From the NCBI RefSeq assembly GCF_001580015.1, contig NZ_LSZQ01000059.1, positions 1-64,000 on the forward strand: a stretch of 64,000 nt of DNA, written 5' to 3'. Positions 35,414 through 45,547 of the stretch are shown one piece after another. Origin of the DNA: Cephaloticoccus primus (lineage in GTDB: Bacteria > Verrucomicrobiota > Verrucomicrobiia > Opitutales > Opitutaceae). A program made the position numbers and the translations under genes. Numbering within the stretch: position 1 is the first letter of the stretch; every line of letters starts with the position of its first letter. The notes under the pieces are model-generated. The model saw only the letters and a list, made by a program, of their open reading frames with translations, searched no databases and had not been told where the DNA came from.

Positions 35414-36828
35414 GACGCAGTGGCCTCCAGTGCCTGAGGCTGGCGAAATTGTGCGAGCGACTCACCGCTGCGCTGGGCGCAGAGCAGCCGCGCGAAGTGG
35501 GCGAAGAGCGTGAGGTTTCCAAAGAGGAGCAAGGCCTGCGCGGCAGCAGCGACTTGCAGCCAGGGCCGCGTGTGCGCGGCAATCGCGCGCAGGCTGATCT
35601 CGGCATCCAGAAGCTCAAGGCCCTGCCGCCAGCCCGCCAGCGCGAGGACGAGCACGAGCACGGGAAAGCCGATCAGCGAGGCGAGGAAGTGCGCGCGGAT
35701 CAGCGTCGTCGAAGGCCAGGCCACGCCCAAAAGCCGCGGGCCGAGGTAGTAAATCGCCGCAAAAATGATCAGCGAAAACGCCGCGAGGAAGAGCTGGAGC
35801 TGCGCCTGCTCGAAATAGGTGAAGTGCGTGATGAGGGCTACCCCGCGCATCGAGAACACCGCATCGACGAGGCCGGCGAGCAGGTAGGCCGCGAAGCCTG
35901 CCGCAGCAAACTTGAGTACGAGGCTCGCCCCGGGCGCGAAGAGGCTGCGGAGATTCAGCCCGATGACGATGTGGTGAATCAGCGCCATCGAAGCCGCGGC
36001 AATCGCGACAGTCGGCAGCCACACCGGCACCGGCCCGCCGATCAAGTGGCGCCCGCCCATCCAACTGGAGAAGATCAGCAGCGCCCAAAATCCGTAAGGT
36101 GCAAAGTCGTAGGCGGGGAGCACCTGGCCTTTGATTTTCGGCAACAGGTAGTAGAGCGCGGCGACCGCGACTGGCCCGAGGAAAAGGCTGAGGAAATTCT
36201 GCCCATACCAAGTCGCGATAATCGGCTGAAGGACGCCGCGCACGGGAGCGAAAAGCAGCATCACTTGCGCCACGGAAAAGGCCCACGGAAACAGGAACAG
36301 CGCGGCGACGATGTACCACTGGCTGGCGAAGGTCGCCCGCTCGCGGCGGCCCGTCCAAGCGAGCACACCCGGCGCAGCCATCGCGGCAAAGGCGGCGAGC
36401 ATCAGCGGCTGAATGTAGGCGGGCAGCTGGAACAGCGCAAAGGAGCTCATGTGGCCAGTCGCAATGCCGACCAGCCCGAGCAGGAGACCGAGGCTCCAGA
36501 ATACCGCGCCGACCGCCACAAAGTTCCCCCCGCGCAAAGGGGCGGCGCTCAGGCGCACGAGAATCCAGAGCCCGACCGCGAGCGCGGCATTAACCGCCCA
36601 GCCGTAGAGAAAGGCGCTCTCCTGAATCGCCTGCAGGCGGCCAAAGGTCAGCCACTCGCAATCGGCGAGAAAGGCGGGGTTGAGGATTTGCAGGGTATTG
36701 AGCAGCGCGAGGACACCACTCGCCACGAGCCAGCCGAGACTCGCGAAAATCAGGAAGGCGAGCGGCCAGCGGGCGGAGCGATCGATCTCGCTCACTTCAG
36801 CGGATGCCGGACTGGAAAAGGTGGTCAT
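35410..36828 (-). CDS. CcoN-like heme-copper oxidase subunit I homolog lacking metal ligands
   Basis: 472 residues, about 12 spans, CcoN length. It aligns without gaps to CcoN in the core segments, yet the ligand positions are changed. TFGRLQAIQES (Q69) stands where cbb3 has GRLRPLHTN; TWYGQN (Q210) where CcoN has WYGHN (CuB His); GFWALLIFSSWMGGRHL where CcoN has HFWALITVYIWAGPHHL, so the active-site Tyr is S254 and the CuB His pair is R260-H261; THFTYFEQAQLQ (Q343, Q345) where CcoN has SHYTDWTIGHVH, which holds the heme ligands. I rechecked the Q69 and Q210 codons in the DNA (both CAG). It cannot be an ordinary oxidase. It is translationally coupled to the CcoO-like and CcoP-like genes and lies in the act operon; a structural or electron-routing membrane subunit is the likely role, by inference. 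Confidence 0.85.
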   Translation of the reverse strand: MTTFSSPASAEVSEIDRSARWPLAFLIFASLGWLVASGVLALLNTLQILNPAFLADCEWLTFGRLQAIQESAFLYGWAVNAALAVGLWILVRLSAAPLRGGNFVAVGAVFWSLGLLLGLVGIATGHMSSFALFQLPAYIQPLMLAAFAAMAAPGVLAWTGRRERATFASQWYIVAALFLFPWAFSVAQVMLLFAPVRGVLQPIIATWYGQNFLSLFLGPVAVAALYYLLPKIKGQVLPAYDFAPYGFWALLIFSSWMGGRHLIGGPVPVWLPTVAIAAASMALIHHIVIGLNLRSLFAPGASLVLKFAAAGFAAYLLAGLVDAVFSMRGVALITHFTYFEQAQLQLFLAAFSLIIFAAIYYLGPRLLGVAWPSTTLIRAHFLASLIGFPVLVLVLALAGWRQGLELLDAEISLRAIAAHTRPWLQVAAAAQALLLFGNLTLFAHFARLLCAQRSGESLAQFRQPQALEATAS

Positions 36829-36912
36829 TTAAGTGTGCGTGGGGGAAAAAGAGGGACAGCCGGGAGGCAGCGGGAAAACCGAGAGGCGGAAGGACGCGCG
36901 GGAAGCAGCCGG

Positions 36913-37356
36913 TCAGTTCTGCGCGTCGCTCGCGCGCGGCTGCTGCCTGGCAGAGTGGCGTTGGACGATGAGCTCCATCGCGCGCTCGATAGGGAGCTGG
37001 ACCTGGCCCGCCGACTGGTCGAGCCAGGCGTAGGAATGCGCGGCGGCGGCCTCGTTGGCGCGCAGCTCGGCGAGTTTTTCGAGCCGCTCGGCGGGCGTGC
37101 GGATGCCGTCTTCATCGTAAGGGCCGCGCTCTTTGCCCGGCTTCTTGGGCAAGTACGCGAGCGAGACGAGGAGCAGGAACAGCGCGAAGCAGCCGACCAC
37201 CGCGAGGAGGGTCGCAGACCCTTTTATTGGGCACGGGCTCGTTGGCCCGTGCCGAGCAGTAGCGACATCCGCATGCTCGGTAGCCACAGCAGAACCTGCG
37301 TTCGCGGCAGCAGCCGATGCGCTAGAAATCACGTTAGCAGAAGAAGCGTTACTCAT
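36913..37356 (-). CDS. Small single-span membrane protein of the respiratory operon
   Basis: 147 residues, function unknown. The N-terminus (1-45) is Ala/Ser-rich and includes residues encoded by a repeat module (the HGPTSPCPIKGS region). One span follows at about 49-68 (LLAVVGCFALFLLLVSLAYL), then a charged C-terminal domain with WLDQSAGQVQLPIERAMELIV, a pattern I have seen in small proteins next to cytochrome oxidases. It overlaps the actF stop by 8 bp and precedes the CcoN-like gene by 84 bp. The hairpin module in its 5' part may affect translation or mRNA stability. Confidence 0.75.
   Translation of the reverse strand: MSNASSANVISSASAAAANAGSAVATEHADVATARHGPTSPCPIKGSATLLAVVGCFALFLLLVSLAYLPKKPGKERGPYDEDGIRTPAERLEKLAELRANEAAAAHSYAWLDQSAGQVQLPIERAMELIVQRHSARQQPRASDAQN
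37209..37252 (+). repeat. Mini-terminator plus TCGTTG-loop hairpin inside a coding region
   Basis: GGGTC-GCA-GACCC (37209-37221), a T-rich spacer, then GCACGGGC-TCGTTG-GCCCGTGC (37231-37252). The layout is the same as at 184-226, 34016-34059 and 57591-57636. It lies within the small membrane protein gene, antisense to it, and adds in-frame residues ahead of the membrane span. Confidence 0.85.
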
Positions 37357-38695
37357 GGTGTGTCAGGCACTCGCCGATGCGCGGATCGCGGATCGGGATG
37401 AGTTTGGCAGTGGGAAAGCTCTTGAGGTAAGCCCAGGCGCAAACGCCGCCGACGCCGACGACCGCCGTCAGCACCCACAGCAGCGTGAGCGAGAGGAAGG
37501 GCTCGGGGTCGCCGTGCGCGTCTTTGAGCGCGGGCAAGACGTTGTAGCACAGGTCAACGAGGATGATCGCGAGGATCCAGCAGGCGATCCGCTTGATGAT
37601 GTGCGGCGTGACCTTGAAGCGATAGGAAAGCAGCGCGAGGAAAGGCGCGAGGAAGTGGCCGAAGAGCAACAGCATGCCGACCCACTTCCACTGGTTGGGC
37701 TGGCCGTCGCTGTTGTTGATCTCGCGCAAGTTGTACCAGAAGGTCTCCTCCGGCACGTTCGCATTCCAGATCAGGAAGTACTGCGAGAAAGTCACGTAGG
37801 CCCAGAACACCGTGAAGGCCAGCATGAGCTGCCCGATGCTGTGCAGGTGGTTCTTGTTTAAAATACCCCGGTAATCGCCGCGCGCAGACAGCCAGAGCGT
37901 GAGGAGGATGCCAATCGAGAGCGCCCCGCGCGCGCAGTTGGCGAAAAACCACACGCCGTACATCGTCGAAAACCAGTGGTACTCCAGACTCTTCATCCAG
38001 TAGATGGCTGCGCCCGTGAGCGAGAGGGCCACCAGCGGAATGCCAAAGGCGGCGGTCGTGCGGTTCATCGTCGTCCACGCCACATCGCCATCGCCGTCCT
38101 GGGAAAAGGACGCTTTGCGCAGGCGGGCCGAGAGCCACATCCAGATGAGGAAAAAGCCGGCCGACATCGCCGTGAGCATCGTCGTGTTGAGGAAGCCCGC
38201 TTTCTTGATGTAGAGCACGTCCTCGCCCACGGTGCCGTGTCCGCCATGCAGCGGTGAGGCGAGGTTCGTCCAGTCCCAGATAAACCCGGGCTTCAGCCAG
38301 GTCACGACGAGCAGCGGCACAAAGAGCAGTGCCAGCCACTTGAAGCTCGCGAGCCCGTGCTCAAACTGGCGGCGCAGCACGACCGACCACGATGCGTCAA
38401 AAATGTGGTGGATGAGGACGAGCAGCAGCATCCCGATGGCAATCGCCGTCCAGAACGAGACGCCGATCAGCCAAGCGAGCGCGACCGTTTTGGGCGGCGA
38501 AATGAGGAGCCCAAGCGCCGTCGCCGCGATGCCGGCGAGCCCGATTACGAGTGCTTTTGACGCGCCCGCCTGAGTCGAGGAAGTCGCGGGAGTCGCCACG
38601 GCGGCAGCGGAAGCCGCAGTCGCAGGTGCGGCAGCCTCGCTGGCGCTCGCGGGCCAGCTCGCAGAGGAAGCAGTGGTGGCGGTGTGGCTACTCAT
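37349..38695 (-). CDS. actF: Alternative complex III subunit ActF
   Basis: 448 residues with an Ala/Thr-rich N-terminal ~45 and about ten spans. ActF is one of the two large membrane subunits of quinol:cytochrome c/oxidase oxidoreductase. Conserved-looking blocks are SFWTAIAIGMLLLVLIHHIFDASWSVVLRR, ALVALSLTGAAIYWMKSLEYHWFSTMYGVWFF, and FTVFWAYVTFSQYFLIWNANVPEETFW, which are typical of ActF. Its start overlaps the actE stop by 4 bp. The gene order actABCDEF is complete here. Confidence 0.93.
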   Translation of the reverse strand: MSSHTATTASSASWPASASEAAAPATAASAAAVATPATSSTQAGASKALVIGLAGIAATALGLLISPPKTVALAWLIGVSFWTAIAIGMLLLVLIHHIFDASWSVVLRRQFEHGLASFKWLALLFVPLLVVTWLKPGFIWDWTNLASPLHGGHGTVGEDVLYIKKAGFLNTTMLTAMSAGFFLIWMWLSARLRKASFSQDGDGDVAWTTMNRTTAAFGIPLVALSLTGAAIYWMKSLEYHWFSTMYGVWFFANCARGALSIGILLTLWLSARGDYRGILNKNHLHSIGQLMLAFTVFWAYVTFSQYFLIWNANVPEETFWYNLREINNSDGQPNQWKWVGMLLLFGHFLAPFLALLSYRFKVTPHIIKRIACWILAIILVDLCYNVLPALKDAHGDPEPFLSLTLLWVLTAVVGVGGVCAWAYLKSFPTAKLIPIRDPRIGECLTHHE

Positions 38696-39345
38696 TTGAG
38701 ACCAAGGGCAGGTTTGTGGGCGGCGGGCACGTCAGCCGGACTTCCGTTGTGGGCGAGCTGCAAGGCGCGCACGTAGGCGATGACCGCCCAGCTCTCTTCA
38801 ATCGTGAGCTTATCGGCGTAGGAGAGCATGTTGCCCTTGCCGTGGAGGATGGTGTTGAGGATCTCGCCTTCGGCGATCTCGCGCAGTCGCTCGTCGTGAT
38901 AAGTCGGCGTCGCGCCCATGCCGTAGGATTTGGTGATGCCGTTGCCATCACCGAGGGCGCCGTGGCAAGGCGCGCAGTAGATCGAGTAACGCTCGCGACC
39001 GTGCGCGAGGAACTGGTGGTTCACCTCGATCGACTCAGGAAAGCCGCGCGCAAACGAGCCGTCGGCCAGCTTGCCCGTCAGCAAGTGCGAGTCGCTCTGG
39101 AGCGGGCGGCCGAGCGGGCCGTAGTTGGCCGCCACGACACCAGCGGGCAGCGGGCGGTCGGCCCGCCCATCGGCGAAGAACTTGCTCTGCGCCTGCGGCT
39201 TGTACTTCGACTGGCGCTTCATCCCGGGGAAGGCCCACTCGGGGAATACATCCATCGGCGGAGCCGTAAAGACCGTGCCGCGCAGCCCGAGGATCGAGAC
39301 GACGAGGACGACGGCGAGCGCAGTGACCAGGTAGACGTTGCGCAT
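38692..39345 (-). CDS. actE: Alternative complex III subunit ActE (monoheme cytochrome c)
   Basis: 217 residues. An N-terminal span (VYLVTALAVVLVVSILGL) anchors a periplasmic monoheme domain with YCAPCHGALGDGNG and a methionine-rich GMGATPTYHDERLREIAEGEILNTILHGKGNMLSYAD distal side. MDVFPEWAFPGMKRQSKYKPQAQS near the start is typical of ActE (PMDVFPDMxxQPKYxP type). It passes electrons out of the complex towards the terminal acceptor. Confidence 0.92.
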   Translation of the reverse strand: MRNVYLVTALAVVLVVSILGLRGTVFTAPPMDVFPEWAFPGMKRQSKYKPQAQSKFFADGRADRPLPAGVVAANYGPLGRPLQSDSHLLTGKLADGSFARGFPESIEVNHQFLAHGRERYSIYCAPCHGALGDGNGITKSYGMGATPTYHDERLREIAEGEILNTILHGKGNMLSYADKLTIEESWAVIAYVRALQLAHNGSPADVPAAHKPALGLK

Positions 39346-39350
39346 AGGGG

Positions 39351-39884
39351 TTAGGCCTCCAGCTCCTTGATGTCGGTGCCGCCGATGTTTTCGAGCAGCG
39401 CGCGGGTGTGGATCGCATCGAAACTCGGGTCGCGCGTTTCGATGACGATGAGGAATTTATCATCCAGCCCGCGCAGGATCACGTCGTCCTTGAGGACGGG
39501 GTGGTAGTGGCGCGGCAGGCGATTGAGGACGAACATGCCGATGATCGTCGCAAAGGCGGTGAACAGAATCGTGAGCTCGTAGCTGACCGGAAACGCGAAC
39601 ATCGGGCTGAAAAGTGGCTTGCCGCCGACGATCAGTGGATAGTTCACCGCGCCACTCCAGTAGATGAGTGACATGCCGGTCGTGAAGCCGATGAGGCCAC
39701 CGCACAGCGAGATGCGCGGCACGCGCGAGCGCCCCAGCCCCATCGCCCCATCTAGCCCGTGCACCGGACAGGGGGTGATGCAGTCCCAGTTTTTGTAACC
39801 GGCATCGCGCACCTGCTCCGCCGCGTGGTAGAGCCCCGCTGCGGTGTCAAAGGTCGCTATCAAGCCGTAAGGTTGTTCAGACAT
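39351..39884 (-). CDS. actD: Alternative complex III subunit ActD (DUF3341)
   Basis: 177 residues. DUF3341 layout: a short cytoplasmic domain opening GLIATFDTAAGLYHAAEQVRDAGYKNWDCITPCPVHGLD, then two spans (ISLCGGLIGFTTGMSLIYW; ELTILFTAFATIIGMFVLNRLP) and a C-terminal FLIVIETRDPSFD. It binds the ActC/ActF membrane part of the complex. There is a five-base gap to actE. Confidence 0.93.
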   Translation of the reverse strand: MSEQPYGLIATFDTAAGLYHAAEQVRDAGYKNWDCITPCPVHGLDGAMGLGRSRVPRISLCGGLIGFTTGMSLIYWSGAVNYPLIVGGKPLFSPMFAFPVSYELTILFTAFATIIGMFVLNRLPRHYHPVLKDDVILRGLDDKFLIVIETRDPSFDAIHTRALLENIGGTDIKELEA

Positions 39885-39914
39885 GGACGGTTGTTGGAGT
39901 GTCGGGAAAAGGAG

Positions 39915-41396
39915 TTAGTGCCTGGCGTGGGCGGCGAGCGCATGCCCGTGGTCGCCATCGTGGCCCGCGTGCGGGTCGGACTGCGGCATGACGGACTTGA
40001 TCTCCGCCATCGGCATCACCGGCAGGAAGCGGATGAAGAGCAGGAACAGCACGCCGAACACGCCGAAGGTACCGAAGAAGGTGAAGATCTCGACAATCGA
40101 CGGGCTGTAGTAGCCCCACGAGGACGGCAGGAAGTCGCGCGCCAGCGAAGTCACGATGATCACGAAACGCTCGAACCACATGCCCACGTTTACGAACAGC
40201 GAGAGCACCCAGACCATCGTCGTGTTGTTGCGCACGGCCTTGAACCAGAAGAACTGCGGCGTGATCACGTTGCAGCCGATCATCCACCAGTAGGCCCATG
40301 CGTAGTGGCCGAAGGCGCGGTTGATGAAGGCGAAGCCTTCGTTCGGGTTCGCCCCGTACCACGCGATGAAGAACTCCATCCCGTAGGCGTAGCCGACGAT
40401 CGTCCCCGTCGCCAAAACGATCTTACACATGCAGTCGATGTGGTACTGCGTGATCAGGTCCTGCATCCCGTAAATGGCGCGCAGCGGCAGCATCAGCGTG
40501 AGCACCATGCCGAAGCCCGAGAAGATCGCGCCCGCCACGAAGTACGGCGGGAAGATCGTCGTGTGCCAGCCCGGCAGCAGCGACACCGCAAAGTCGAAGG
40601 ACACGATGGTGTGCACCGAGAGAACCAGCGGCGTGGAGATACCGGCCAGGATCAGGTAGGCCATCTCGTAGTTGCTCCAGTGGCGGTTCGACCCGCGCCA
40701 GCCCATCGCGAAAAACCCGTAGAGCCAGGCGCGCAGCTTGTTACCCGCCGCGAGGAAGCGGTCGCGCAAAATCGCGAGATCGGGGATCAGGCCGACATAC
40801 CAGAACAGCACCGACACCGTGCCGTAGGTCGAGACGGCGAATACGTCCCACTCCAGAGGCGAGCGGTAGTTTTGCCAGATGTCGTTGTAGTTGGGCAGCG
40901 GGAACAGGAACCACGCGAACCACACGCGGCCGATGTGAAACACCGGAAAGATCGCCGCGCACACGACCGCGAAAATCGTCATGGCCTCCGCTGCGCGATT
41001 GATCGATGTGCGCCACTTCTGCCGCAGCAGGCACAGGATCGCCGAGATCAGCGTGCCCGCGTGGCCGATGCCGATCCAGAACACGAAGTTGACGATGTCC
41101 CAGGCCCAGTTGACCGGATTCGCATGGCCCCAGACGCCGACGCCGGTCGCGACCAGATAGGTGATGCCCGCGACCGTAAACGAGGCCACGCAGCAGGAAA
41201 TCGCGAAGAGCAGCCACCACCAGCGCGGCGTCTTGCCCTCAATGATCCCGCAAATCTTGTCGGTCACCCAGCCCATGCTGCGGTCGCTCTCGACGAGCGT
41301 GGCACGCGGCAAGTGCGCGGGCGCGACCTCGTCGAGGATCGGCGCGCGCGGCGCGGCAGCAGTGGCTGCGTGAGCGTGTGAGGCGGCGCTGCTCAT
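39915..41396 (-). CDS. actC: Alternative complex III subunit ActC (NrfD/PsrC-type quinol-binding subunit)
   Basis: 493 residues, about ten spans of the NrfD/PsrC fold, which holds the quinol site next to the ActB iron-sulfur domain. Visible segments include [84 protein letters not shown], and [33 protein letters not shown]. The C-terminus is His-rich ([18 protein letters not shown]), which could bind metal. Its ATG overlaps the actB stop by one base. Confidence 0.94.
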   Translation of the reverse strand: MSSAASHAHAATAAAPRAPILDEVAPAHLPRATLVESDRSMGWVTDKICGIIEGKTPRWWWLLFAISCCVASFTVAGITYLVATGVGVWGHANPVNWAWDIVNFVFWIGIGHAGTLISAILCLLRQKWRTSINRAAEAMTIFAVVCAAIFPVFHIGRVWFAWFLFPLPNYNDIWQNYRSPLEWDVFAVSTYGTVSVLFWYVGLIPDLAILRDRFLAAGNKLRAWLYGFFAMGWRGSNRHWSNYEMAYLILAGISTPLVLSVHTIVSFDFAVSLLPGWHTTIFPPYFVAGAIFSGFGMVLTLMLPLRAIYGMQDLITQYHIDCMCKIVLATGTIVGYAYGMEFFIAWYGANPNEGFAFINRAFGHYAWAYWWMIGCNVITPQFFWFKAVRNNTTMVWVLSLFVNVGMWFERFVIIVTSLARDFLPSSWGYYSPSIVEIFTFFGTFGVFGVLFLLFIRFLPVMPMAEIKSVMPQSDPHAGHDGDHGHALAAHARH

Positions 41397-44300
41397 CAGG
41401 CGGCTCCTCCCGTCTTGAGTGCGGCGTCCGCCATCACCGTGCCGAGTGTCGCGTGCGTGCCGTGCGCGGCATGCTGCGCAGCAGCGTGGGCTGCGTGCGA
41501 GTCACTACCGTGCCCATGACCGTGGGCGCCCTCGGGATGCGGCGGGTGGTTCTTCTTTTCGTATTCGGTGCGGCTAAAGGGCATCGCGGCGTAGTCGGGC
41601 ATCGCGGGATTCGGGTTGCGCAGTTTGCCCAGGTAAGTGGTGCGGGGGCGGATGTTGAGGTAGCCCAGCAGCGCGTAGTCTTGCTCGCGCGCCTTGGCCT
41701 TAGAGACCTCGCTGTTCGGGTCCTTGATGTTGCCAAAGGTGACGCCATCGACCGGGCAAACCTCCTGACAGGCGACCTTGATTTCCCCATCGGGGATCTC
41801 GACCGCGCCCGAGCCGCCCGCCTTCACCTTCTGGCGGATCTTGGCCTGCTGGATGCGCTGCACGCAGTACGTGCACTTCTCCATCACACCGCGCATGCGC
41901 ACGCTGACGTCCGGGTTCTTCACCATCTTGACGAGCTCGGGCATGCCGGCTTTGCCGAGCGGCCCGAGGTAGACTTCGTCAGTCGCGCGGTCATTCCAGT
42001 CGAAGAAATTGAAGCGGCGCACCTTGTACGGGCAGTTGTTCGCGCAGTAGCGCGTGCCGATGCAGCGGTTGTAGGCCATCGTGTTGAGGCCCTCGTCGTC
42101 GTGCACCGTGGCGTTTACCGGACAAACGATTTCGCAGGGAGCCGTCTCGCACTGCATGCAGGAGATCGGCTGGAGCGAGACCTGCGGGTCTTCGGGGATC
42201 TCCTTGTTCCCCGGCCCGCCAAAGGCCGCCGCCTCGATGTTGCCGTCGGAGTAATAGCGGTCGAGTCGCACCCAATGCATCTCGCGCCCGCGCAGGACCT
42301 GGTCCTTGCCGACGATCGGGATGTTGTTCTCCGCCTGACAGGCGATGATGCAGGCGTTGCAGCCGATGCAGGTGTTCAGGTCAATCGACATGCCCCACTG
42401 GTGCGTGCCGGTGAAGTCGGGGTGCTCGTAGAGCGACTGGCCGCGCGGAGTCGTAGCCGCAAAAAGCGCCTGGCGGGCGGCGCGCTCCTCGGCGGGCAGT
42501 GCCGCCAGGTCGGCCACCGAGTTGCCCTCGCCGAGGTTGGCGGGCGCGTGCGACTCAATGCCAAACTTGTTAACAAAACCCAGATCGGTCGTGCCGTCTT
42601 CCTTGAAATTCTCTTCGCGGACGATCTCGCGGCCCTCCATCGACCAGTGCTCCTGGGTGTTCGCCAGCGCGTAGGTCTCGCCCGTCAGGCGCAGCTTGGC
42701 GCCAGTCGCAAAGCCGAGCCCGTCGGTCGTGCGCAGCGGGTAGAAATCGTGCCCGACGCCCTGCCCCACCCGCCCCGAAACGCGGCGGCCATAGCCCAGC
42801 GGCAGCACGATGGTGTAGTTGGAAAGCCCGGGCTGGATGTGCAGCGGGCCGCGCACGGTCACGCCATTGAGCGTCACCTCGCCGATGAAGGCCTGCTCCT
42901 TGCCTTGCTTGAAGTTGGCGACCTCTTTGCGCGCGACTTGCAGGAGCGAGCCCTGCGGATCGATTTCGAGCAGCTTGCCGAGTCGCGGGCTGACAAGGAT
43001 CGCGTTGTCCCAGGCGATTTTGGTGATCGGGTCGGGGCACTCCTGTAGCCAGCCGTTGTTGGCGTAGCGGCCGTCCTCGACTTTCGCGTCGAAGGTGAAG
43101 CGCACTTCGAGGTTGTTCACCGAGAGCTCCGGCGGTGGCTGCACGAGCGCGAAAAACGGCGCCAGCCCCGCCATATTGAAGCGCACCTTGGCCTTGCGGT
43201 AAGCCGAGTCCGCCAGGAGCCCGTCGTGCAGGAATTGCCTGAAAACCTGCTGCGCAGCGGCCTCGTTTTGGGCGCCGGCCAGCGCGGTGATCGTCTTGTA
43301 AACGAGCGTATAAGGGTCGCTCTCCGGCTCGCCGAGCACGCGGGCCAGCAGCTCGATCTCGGTCAGCCCGTTAAAGAGCGGCAGGATCATCGGCTGCACG
43401 GGCACCACCGTACCGTCGCTCGTGCGCGCGTCGCCCCAGCTCTCCAGGTAGTGCGCGGCGTGGATGTGCGTGCGGGCGAGCTGTGAGGTCTCGTCCACGT
43501 AGTAGCCGTAGCGGATGACATTGGGCACGCGGCCCAGCTTTTCGGCAAAGCGCAGGTCGGCGGGCGCGTTGTAGGCAGGGTTGCCGCCGAGCACGAGCAG
43601 CGTCTCGACCGAGCCCGCGTCAATCGCCTTGGAAAGCGCGGTGATGCTCGCGGCAGGCTTTTCGGGGACTTCGACGAAATCGACCGTCTTGCCGATGTTG
43701 CCGAGCGCGTCGTTGAGCGCGTACGCGATTGCGTGGACGGGCGGCGGCAGGTGCGCACCCGCGACGATGAGGCACTCGCCCTTGTGCGCGAGGAGGTCTG
43801 CCGCACAGGCATCAAGCCACGCTTCGCGGTCTTTAAAATCGAGCCCTTGGGCCAGCGGCACAAAGTCGCCCCTGCCCGTGACCTTGCCCGCCAGCGCCGC
43901 GGCAAAGGCGAGCATGTGGCTGCTCGCGAGCCGCAGCCGGTGGTCGGCCATCGCGCCGACGAGCGAGAAGGCGCTCTCCACCGAGTACAGCCGGTTCATC
44001 GGGTCGTCTTTTTTGACGACTTTGCGGCCTTTCGTGAATTCGCGGATGTAGTAGAGCGAGTGCGCTTCGGCGTGAAAGAAATCCGCGTCGATCGAGAGGA
44101 TCCGGCGGGCCTTTCCAAATTGGTAAATCGGCTTCACATCGCGGCCAAAGGCGGCGCGCGCCGCGCTGACCGGCACCTCGTCCTGCACGGGCTCGTACTC
44201 CGCCCAAATCGCCTTCGGGAATTTCGCGCGGAGTTTTTCGACGAGCGCCGCGCGCGTCGGCGAGCTGGAGTGTCCGGCGAGAATCGCCAGCCCCGCACCG

Positions 44301-44857
44301 CCGTTTGCCGCCGCATCGACGCCGATTCCGGCCAGCAGGTCGTTAATCGCCGCCTGGGAAACCGCCGTCCCGTCGACCGTCGAGGTCGTGGAGCGATCCG
44401 GATCGTAGAGATCGAGGACGGAGGCCTGGACGAAGGCGTTATTGCCCCCTTTGTAAGCAGCGTAGCCCGGGTTGCCCTCAATCTTTGTCGGGCGGCCCTG
44501 GTGCGTCTCCGCGAGGATCGGCACAGCGCCCTTGCGCACCGGCATGGCCGAAGCGAAGTACAGCGGCAGCCCGGGGATCACGCCCTCGACCGATTTTCCG
44601 AAAGGCAGGATGTGCGCCTCGGGGCGCCGACAACCGGCAGCGAGCCCCACGCCACCGAGCGCAAAGCTGGCCGCCATGATCTTCATGAACTGGCGCCGGT
44701 CTACGCCCTCGATGCTGGAGGCACCCTCGGGAAACTCGCGCTCAAGCTGCGCTTTAAACCCAGGTGTGGCGGTGAGCTCGTCGAGGCTCCGCCAGTAACG
44801 CGGGCCATTCATGAGCTCCTGCTCGGAGGGGGCGGGATGGTGAAATATGCGCTTCAT
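41396..44857 (-). CDS. actB: Alternative complex III subunit ActB (molybdopterin-type domain plus iron-sulfur domain)
   Basis: About 1153 residues. The N-terminus has a twin-arginine motif ([13 protein letters not shown]54-R55) followed by a lipobox-like LAAGC (C76). The large middle domain is the molybdopterin-oxidoreductase fold that in ActB carries no cofactor. The last ~270 residues are a four-cluster ferredoxin domain: [55 protein letters not shown], and [12 protein letters not shown] with CQEVCPVDG. It passes electrons from quinol to the cytochromes. ATG 44857 ([13 protein letters not shown]) overlaps the actA stop by 4 bp. Confidence 0.95.
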   Translation of the reverse strand: MKRIFHHPAPSEQELMNGPRYWRSLDELTATPGFKAQLEREFPEGASSIEGVDRRQFMKIMAASFALGGVGLAAGCRRPEAHILPFGKSVEGVIPGLPLYFASAMPVRKGAVPILAETHQGRPTKIEGNPGYAAYKGGNNAFVQASVLDLYDPDRSTTSTVDGTAVSQAAINDLLAGIGVDAAANGGAGLAILAGHSSSPTRAALVEKLRAKFPKAIWAEYEPVQDEVPVSAARAAFGRDVKPIYQFGKARRILSIDADFFHAEAHSLYYIREFTKGRKVVKKDDPMNRLYSVESAFSLVGAMADHRLRLASSHMLAFAAALAGKVTGRGDFVPLAQGLDFKDREAWLDACAADLLAHKGECLIVAGAHLPPPVHAIAYALNDALGNIGKTVDFVEVPEKPAASITALSKAIDAGSVETLLVLGGNPAYNAPADLRFAEKLGRVPNVIRYGYYVDETSQLARTHIHAAHYLESWGDARTSDGTVVPVQPMILPLFNGLTEIELLARVLGEPESDPYTLVYKTITALAGAQNEAAAQQVFRQFLHDGLLADSAYRKAKVRFNMAGLAPFFALVQPPPELSVNNLEVRFTFDAKVEDGRYANNGWLQECPDPITKIAWDNAILVSPRLGKLLEIDPQGSLLQVARKEVANFKQGKEQAFIGEVTLNGVTVRGPLHIQPGLSNYTIVLPLGYGRRVSGRVGQGVGHDFYPLRTTDGLGFATGAKLRLTGETYALANTQEHWSMEGREIVREENFKEDGTTDLGFVNKFGIESHAPANLGEGNSVADLAALPAEERAARQALFAATTPRGQSLYEHPDFTGTHQWGMSIDLNTCIGCNACIIACQAENNIPIVGKDQVLRGREMHWVRLDRYYSDGNIEAAAFGGPGNKEIPEDPQVSLQPISCMQCETAPCEIVCPVNATVHDDEGLNTMAYNRCIGTRYCANNCPYKVRRFNFFDWNDRATDEVYLGPLGKAGMPELVKMVKNPDVSVRMRGVMEKCTYCVQRIQQAKIRQKVKAGGSGAVEIPDGEIKVACQEVCPVDGVTFGNIKDPNSEVSKAKAREQDYALLGYLNIRPRTTYLGKLRNPNPAMPDYAAMPFSRTEYEKKNHPPHPEGAHGHGHGSDSHAAHAAAQHAAHGTHATLGTVMADAALKTGGAA

Positions 44858-45510
44858 CGATGGCAGCCAGAGCAGCTTTGCGGGGGCTTGATGTTCCAGT
44901 CGTGGACAAACTTGGCACCGTCGCGCAGTTGGCCGGCTGCCCCCTCGGGGTGCTGCCACGCGAGGTCGGTGACCTTGTCCAGCGGGCGCACGGCGGCCTC
45001 GGGGTTGCGGTGACAGTCGAGGCAGAAACTCATGCTCAGCGACTTCGCATGCGTGACGGTGTCCATCTCGTCCACGCGGCCGTGGCACTCCACGCAACTG
45101 ACGCCGCGGTTAATGTGGGCCGAGTGATTAAAGTAAACGTAGTCGGGCACCTGATGCACCTTTACCCAAGGCACAGGCTTGCCCGTCTCGTAGCTCTCGC
45201 GCACGACGGCGAGCAGCGGGCTGTCGATTTTGACCTGATTGTGGCAGTTCATGCAGGTCTGCGCGGTGGGAACGGTCGAGGTTGGCCCCTTGTCGACGCC
45301 CACGTGGCAGTAGCGGCAATCGATGCCGAGCTGGCCGGCGTGGATCGCGTGGCTAAACGGCACGGGCTGCACGGGCGCGTAGCCGACGCGCGTGTAGCTC
45401 GGCGTCATGTAATAGCTCACCCCAGCCGTCGCGATCCCGCCGAGGACGAACAGATAGACGATAATCTGTAGCGGGAGCTTGTTGGCCGATTCAGGAAACA
45501 GTTTGGACAT
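44854..45510 (-). CDS. actA: Alternative complex III subunit ActA (pentaheme cytochrome c)
   Basis: 218 residues. One N-terminal span (IIVYLFVLGGIATAGVSYY) and five CxxCH heme sites: CRYCH, CMNCH, CVECH, CLDCH and CSGCH, which is the number expected for ActA. Histidines in PFSHAIHAGQ, FNHSAHINR and VTHAKSL are likely distal ligands. It forms the periplasmic electron wire of the complex and is the first act gene; the only gene ahead of it in this direction is the small one at 45548. Confidence 0.95.
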   Translation of the reverse strand: MSKLFPESANKLPLQIIVYLFVLGGIATAGVSYYMTPSYTRVGYAPVQPVPFSHAIHAGQLGIDCRYCHVGVDKGPTSTVPTAQTCMNCHNQVKIDSPLLAVVRESYETGKPVPWVKVHQVPDYVYFNHSAHINRGVSCVECHGRVDEMDTVTHAKSLSMSFCLDCHRNPEAAVRPLDKVTDLAWQHPEGAAGQLRDGAKFVHDWNIKPPQSCSGCHR

Positions 45511-45547
45511 GGCGGTGTGGTGGGCGCGGCACTCGTGTTTCCCTCGC

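Noticed and set aside
35449-37401. Plus-strand open frame of 650 codons opposite the CcoN-like gene
   Set aside because: Antisense shadow; highly charged low-complexity translation, while the minus strand encodes a coherent membrane protein with overlapping operon partners.
44858-45097. 80-residue N-terminal extension of ActB
   Set aside because: It lies within actA in another frame and is Arg/Pro/Ala low complexity. ATG 44857 gives the normal ActB start with a 4-bp overlap.
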